Shown one piece after another: positions 61,254 to 64,000 of a DNA stretch of 64,000 nucleotides (within the stretch, counting starts at the first letter, position 1; each line of letters opens with the position of its first letter). The translations under genes and the position numbers were made by a program. Source of the DNA: Actinocatenispora rupis (lineage in GTDB: Bacteria; Actinomycetota; Actinomycetes; Mycobacteriales; Micromonosporaceae). Below the pieces are notes generated by a model. It worked only from the letters and a program-made list of their open reading frames with translations, made no database searches and was not told where the DNA came from. The stretch is taken from assembly GCF_016861975.1 (NCBI RefSeq), contig NZ_BOMB01000017.1, positions 1 to 64,000 on the forward strand, written 5' to 3'.

Positions 61254-61448
61254 TCAGTCCTGGACCGCGATGGCCAGCGCCGGGCAGATCGCCGCGGCCT
61301 GGCGTACGCCGTCGGCGGCGTCGGCGCCGGGCGTGTCGTCCAGCAGGACCGCGATGCCGTCCTCGTCGCGCTGGTCGAACACGTCGGGCGCGGCCATCAC
61401 GCACTGGCCCGACGCGACGCAGCTGTCCTGGTCGAGGAGTACCTTCAT
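61254..61448 (-). CDS. [3Fe-4S]-type ferredoxin (P450 partner 2)
   Basis: 64 residues. DQDSCVASGQCVMAAPDVF gives C-x5-C, and AAICPALAI the third ligand before Pro. Parallel to the ferredoxin at 50405. It is last in the reductase-P450-ferredoxin order. ATG 61448. Confidence 0.92.
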   Translation of the reverse strand: MKVLLDQDSCVASGQCVMAAPDVFDQRDEDGIAVLLDDTPGADAADGVRQAAAICPALAIAVQD

Positions 61449-61474
61449 CCGTTCCTCACTCTCTCGCGGTGGTG

Positions 61475-62713
61475 TCACCAGGTGACGGGGAGTTCGTAGA
61501 CGCCGTACACGGATCCGTCGTGTTTGAACGGGATCTCGTCGAGCGGGGCCGCCAGTCGCAGGGTCGGGATGCGGCGGTAGAGCGTGCCGTAGACGACCTG
61601 GAGTTCCATCCGGGCGAGCGGCTGGCCGAGGCACTGGTGCACCCCGAACCCGAACGCCACGTGGTGCCGGGCGTCGCGGCCGAGGTCCAGCCGGTCCGGC
61701 TCGGGGAACGCGTCGGGATCCCGGTTGCCGATGTCGTTGGCCATGATCAGGCCGTCACCGGCGCGGACCCTACGGTCGCCGACCTGGATGTCGGCCAGTG
61801 CGACCCTGCGCCGCCCGTTGTGCGTGATGTGCAGGTACCGCAACAGTTCCTCGACGGCGGCGGCGACGACGGCCGGGTCCTCCGCCGTACGCAGGGCGTC
61901 GAGCTGGTCGGGGTGTTCCAGCAGCGCCAGCGTGCCCAGCGCGATCATGTTCGCGGTGGTCTCGTGGCCGGCGATGAGCAGCAGTACGCCCATCTCGGCG
62001 GCGTCGCGCCGGGTCAGCTCGCCGTCCCGGATCCGGTCGGCGAGCCGGGACAGCAGGCCGTCGCCGGGTTCGACGAGCTTGCGCGCCATCAGTTCGTCCA
62101 GGTACCCGACGAGCGCGCCGACCGCCGCGGTCCGTTCCTCGACCGTCGCCGTACGGCGGATGATGGTGCGGCTGTTGACCTGGAAGAAGTCGTGGTCGTC
62201 GTACGGGACGCCGAGCAGCTGGCAGATCACCAGCGACGGGACCGGCAGCGCGAACGCCTCCACCAGGTCCACCGGCTTCGGTCCGGCGAGCAGCCGGTCG
62301 ATCAGCTCGTCCACGATCGTCTGGACCGCCGGCCGCATCGCCGCGACCCGCTTGACCGTGAACGCCGCGGTGACCATCCGCCGCTGCCGCGCGTGTTCCG
62401 GGTCGTCCATCAGGATGAAGCTGAGCGACGGCCGGCGTTCGGTGCCGTCGTCGTCGACCTGCCTCTCCCGCGCCGGCGCCGGCATCGGGTAACCGGGCCG
62501 CGTCACGTCGGCGCTGATCCGCGGATCGGCCAGCAGCGCCCGCTGCTCGGCGTACCGGGTGACCAGCCACGGGGTACTGCCGTCCCACAGCCGTACCCGG
62601 GTCAGCGGCGCTTCCCGTTGCAGCGCGGCGAGATCCGGCGGCGGATCGAACGGGCACCCGCGCGCCCGCGTCATCGGGTACTCCGGCAACGGCGCCTCGT
62701 GCGTCGTGGTCAT
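61475..62713 (-). CDS. Cytochrome P450 (2)
   Basis: 412 residues. The I-helix LLLIAGHETTAN, K-helix EELLRYL, and heme loop FGFGVHQCLGQPLAR are intact. It resembles the CYP105 group. Two points differ from P450 (1): a longer N-terminus (PEYPMTRARGCPFDPP) and a different gene order. ATG 62713 overlaps the reductase stop (ATGA). Substrate unknown. Confidence 0.93.
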   Translation of the reverse strand: MTTTHEAPLPEYPMTRARGCPFDPPPDLAALQREAPLTRVRLWDGSTPWLVTRYAEQRALLADPRISADVTRPGYPMPAPARERQVDDDGTERRPSLSFILMDDPEHARQRRMVTAAFTVKRVAAMRPAVQTIVDELIDRLLAGPKPVDLVEAFALPVPSLVICQLLGVPYDDHDFFQVNSRTIIRRTATVEERTAAVGALVGYLDELMARKLVEPGDGLLSRLADRIRDGELTRRDAAEMGVLLLIAGHETTANMIALGTLALLEHPDQLDALRTAEDPAVVAAAVEELLRYLHITHNGRRRVALADIQVGDRRVRAGDGLIMANDIGNRDPDAFPEPDRLDLGRDARHHVAFGFGVHQCLGQPLARMELQVVYGTLYRRIPTLRLAAPLDEIPFKHDGSVYGVYELPVTW

Positions 62714-63891
62714 CGTGCTCCCTCCGGACGGGATTCCCCGGCGTACGCGGCGGCGACGTCCGCGCGGCGCAGCCGGGCCTGCCTGGGCATGTTCCAGCCG
62801 AGTACCGCGGACGGTCGGCCGGCGTGGCGGTACACGGCGACGAAGCGGCCGTCCGCGACCGCGCCGTCGGTCACCGTCACCTCGGCGTCCGCGGCGGGCC
62901 GGCCGTGCACCTGGATCCGCGCGTCGTACTGGTCGGTCCACATGTACGGCACCGGCGCGTACGGCCGGTCGGCGCCGAGGATCGCGCCGGCCACGGCGAT
63001 CCCCTGCTCGGTGGCGTTGGTCCGGTTCTCCAGCCGTACCAGGCGACCCAGCCCCGGGTGGTACCAGCGGGCGACGTCGCCGGCGGCGTAGATCCCCGGT
63101 GCCGCAACGCATCGCTCGTCGCAGACGACGCCGTCGTCGATCCGCAGGCCGCTGCCGGCGAGCCAGTCCGTCGCCGGCAGCGCGCCGATCGCCACGACGA
63201 CCAGGTCCGCCGGCAGCGTCTCCCCGTCCGCCAGCCGTACGCCGGTGGCCCGGCCGCGGTCGGCGACCACCTCGGCCACGGCCGTACCGAGCCGCAGCCG
63301 TACGCCCCGGGCGGTGTGCAGGTCGGCGAGCAGGCCGGCGGCGAGCGGGCCGAGCTGGTCGGCGAGCGGCGCCGGCTGCGGCCCCGCCATCGTCACCTCG
63401 GCGCCGGATCTCCTTGCGGTGGCGGCGATCTCGGCCGCGAGTACGCCGTCGCCGACGACCACGACGCGGCGCGCGGCGGCCAGCTCGGCGCGCAACGCGG
63501 TCGCGTCGTCCAGGCTGCGCAGCACCCGTACGCCGGCGAGGTCGGGCCGGCCGGGCAGGGTCCGCGGGCGCAGGCCGGTCGCCACCACGACCGCGTCCGC
63601 GGTGAGGGTACGACGGGTGGCCGTGCGGACGGTGCGGGTGGCGGCGTCCAGGCCGACCGCCGCCTCCCCGACCACCAGCGCATCGTCCACAGTGGACGTA
63701 CGCAGCCGGATCCGGTCGGCGTCCCAGTCGCCCGCCAGGTACTGCTTCGACAGCGGCGGCCGGTCGTACGGCCGGTGCGGCTCGGCGTCCAGCAGCGTCA
63801 GCCGCCCGGTGAATCCCTTGCGCCGCAACGCTTCCGCGGTGGCCAGCCCGGCGGCCGACGCGCCCACCACCAGGACGCTGCCGGCGCTCAC
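62710..63891 (-). CDS. FAD-dependent ferredoxin reductase (P450 partner 2)
   Basis: 393 residues, matching the reductase at 49215 in layout: VVGASAAGLATAEAL, the NAD(P)H motif VVVVGDGVLAAEIAATA (the last Gly of GxGxxG is Ala), and PGIYAAGDVARWYHP. GTG 63891 overlaps the stop of the upstream frame. With the P450 and ferredoxin it forms a complete electron chain. Confidence 0.92.
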   Translation of the reverse strand: MSAGSVLVVGASAAGLATAEALRRKGFTGRLTLLDAEPHRPYDRPPLSKQYLAGDWDADRIRLRTSTVDDALVVGEAAVGLDAATRTVRTATRRTLTADAVVVATGLRPRTLPGRPDLAGVRVLRSLDDATALRAELAAARRVVVVGDGVLAAEIAATARRSGAEVTMAGPQPAPLADQLGPLAAGLLADLHTARGVRLRLGTAVAEVVADRGRATGVRLADGETLPADLVVVAIGALPATDWLAGSGLRIDDGVVCDERCVAAPGIYAAGDVARWYHPGLGRLVRLENRTNATEQGIAVAGAILGADRPYAPVPYMWTDQYDARIQVHGRPAADAEVTVTDGAVADGRFVAVYRHAGRPSAVLGWNMPRQARLRRADVAAAYAGESRPEGAR

Positions 63892-64000
63892 CGGTCACCG
63901 CCGACCGGGGCGAGCCACAGGCCGACGATCGCGTCGATCAGGCCGGTGGCCGCCTCCTCCCACGACGACCGCCGGGTACGGGTGCCGTCCGCGAGCGCGC
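63888..64000 (-). CDS. C-terminal end of an upstream gene (perhaps a TetR regulator)
   Basis: The visible 36 codons end SSWEEAATGLIDAIVGLWL, then LAPVGGDR and stop. The helix with GLIDAIVGLW matches the last helix of many TetR regulators, but with so little sequence this is only a suggestion. The stop overlaps the reductase start (GTGA), so it is cotranscribed with the P450 operon. The rest lies beyond the window edge. Confidence 0.5.
   Translation of the reverse strand, partial: ALADGTRTRRSSWEEAATGLIDAIVGLWLAPVGGDR

Overview
The window is very GC-rich DNA from an actinomycete. Supporting signs are a DinB/mycothiol-transferase-like protein, a ThrE exporter, an EF-G-binding FBP zinc-finger protein, several Ser/Thr kinases with FHA partners, P450/ferredoxin pairs, an actinobacterial-type ribosomal protein S4 and an IdeR/DmdR-like iron box. 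The style of the intergenic repeats and the frequent GTAC in codons point towards Micromonosporaceae or a relative; that placement is inference. I saw no tRNA, rRNA, CRISPR array, insertion sequence or phage gene.

Layout. 0-3.9 kb: end of a proton-translocating transhydrogenase operon (pntAB, pntB), an NmrA-like oxidoreductase, a DinB-fold protein and an APH(3')-like phosphotransferase. 3.9-6.9 kb: two methyltransferases around a ThrE-like exporter. 7.1-10 kb: a sugar-type ABC importer (binding lipoprotein, permease, ATPase). 10-17.5 kb: a TetR/AhpD-like divergent pair, a membrane protein, an AraC regulator opposite a fosmidomycin-resistance-type MFS pump coupled to an ABC ATPase, a DapA-like aldolase and an FBP protein. 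17.5-18.1 kb is a repeat-bearing gap.

18.1-33.8 kb is the most interesting block. It looks like an acidic or acetylated polysaccharide utilisation cluster: a heparinase II/III-like lyase, two large secreted paralogous beta-helix proteins, a CUT1 importer without its own ATPase, a CE7 esterase, an amidohydrolase of the sugar-lactonase type, an RraA-type aldolase, an aldo/keto reductase of the aldose-1-dehydrogenase type and a 640-residue enzyme-like protein I do not recognise. A GntR/FCD regulator sits inside. The motif TATCGAT recurs at seven intergenic places in and beside this block, which suggests one regulon. The likely logic is secreted depolymerisation, import, intracellular lyase action and deacetylation, then oxidation of the released sugar to a lactone and an aldonate.

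33.8-39.6 kb: LysR, a bile-acid:sodium-symporter-like carrier, a VOC protein, a WYL regulator, a second GntR/FCD regulator with two dyads upstream, a DUF3626 protein and a DUF998 membrane protein. 39.8-47.9 kb: a signalling island with a WD40 protein, a giant kinase-WD40 protein, an FHA-zinc-ribbon-kinase with atypical motifs and an FHA protein. 49.2-52.5 kb and 61.3-64 kb: two P450/3Fe-4S ferredoxin/ferredoxin-reductase sets. Between them lie a LuxR-LAL regulator, an M24-like protein with a degraded metal site, an S51 peptidase, a solitary atpB, an iron-box DUF2470 gene and an rpsD gene broken by a one-base frameshift.

Two features are shared across the window. One is a hairpin leader that encloses the Shine-Dalgarno and start codon of two unrelated genes (pntAB and the 8.1-kb permease), with three compensatory changes in its stem. 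The other is a family of GGATCCGTTG-type inverted repeats, mostly at gene ends, that probably act as terminators.
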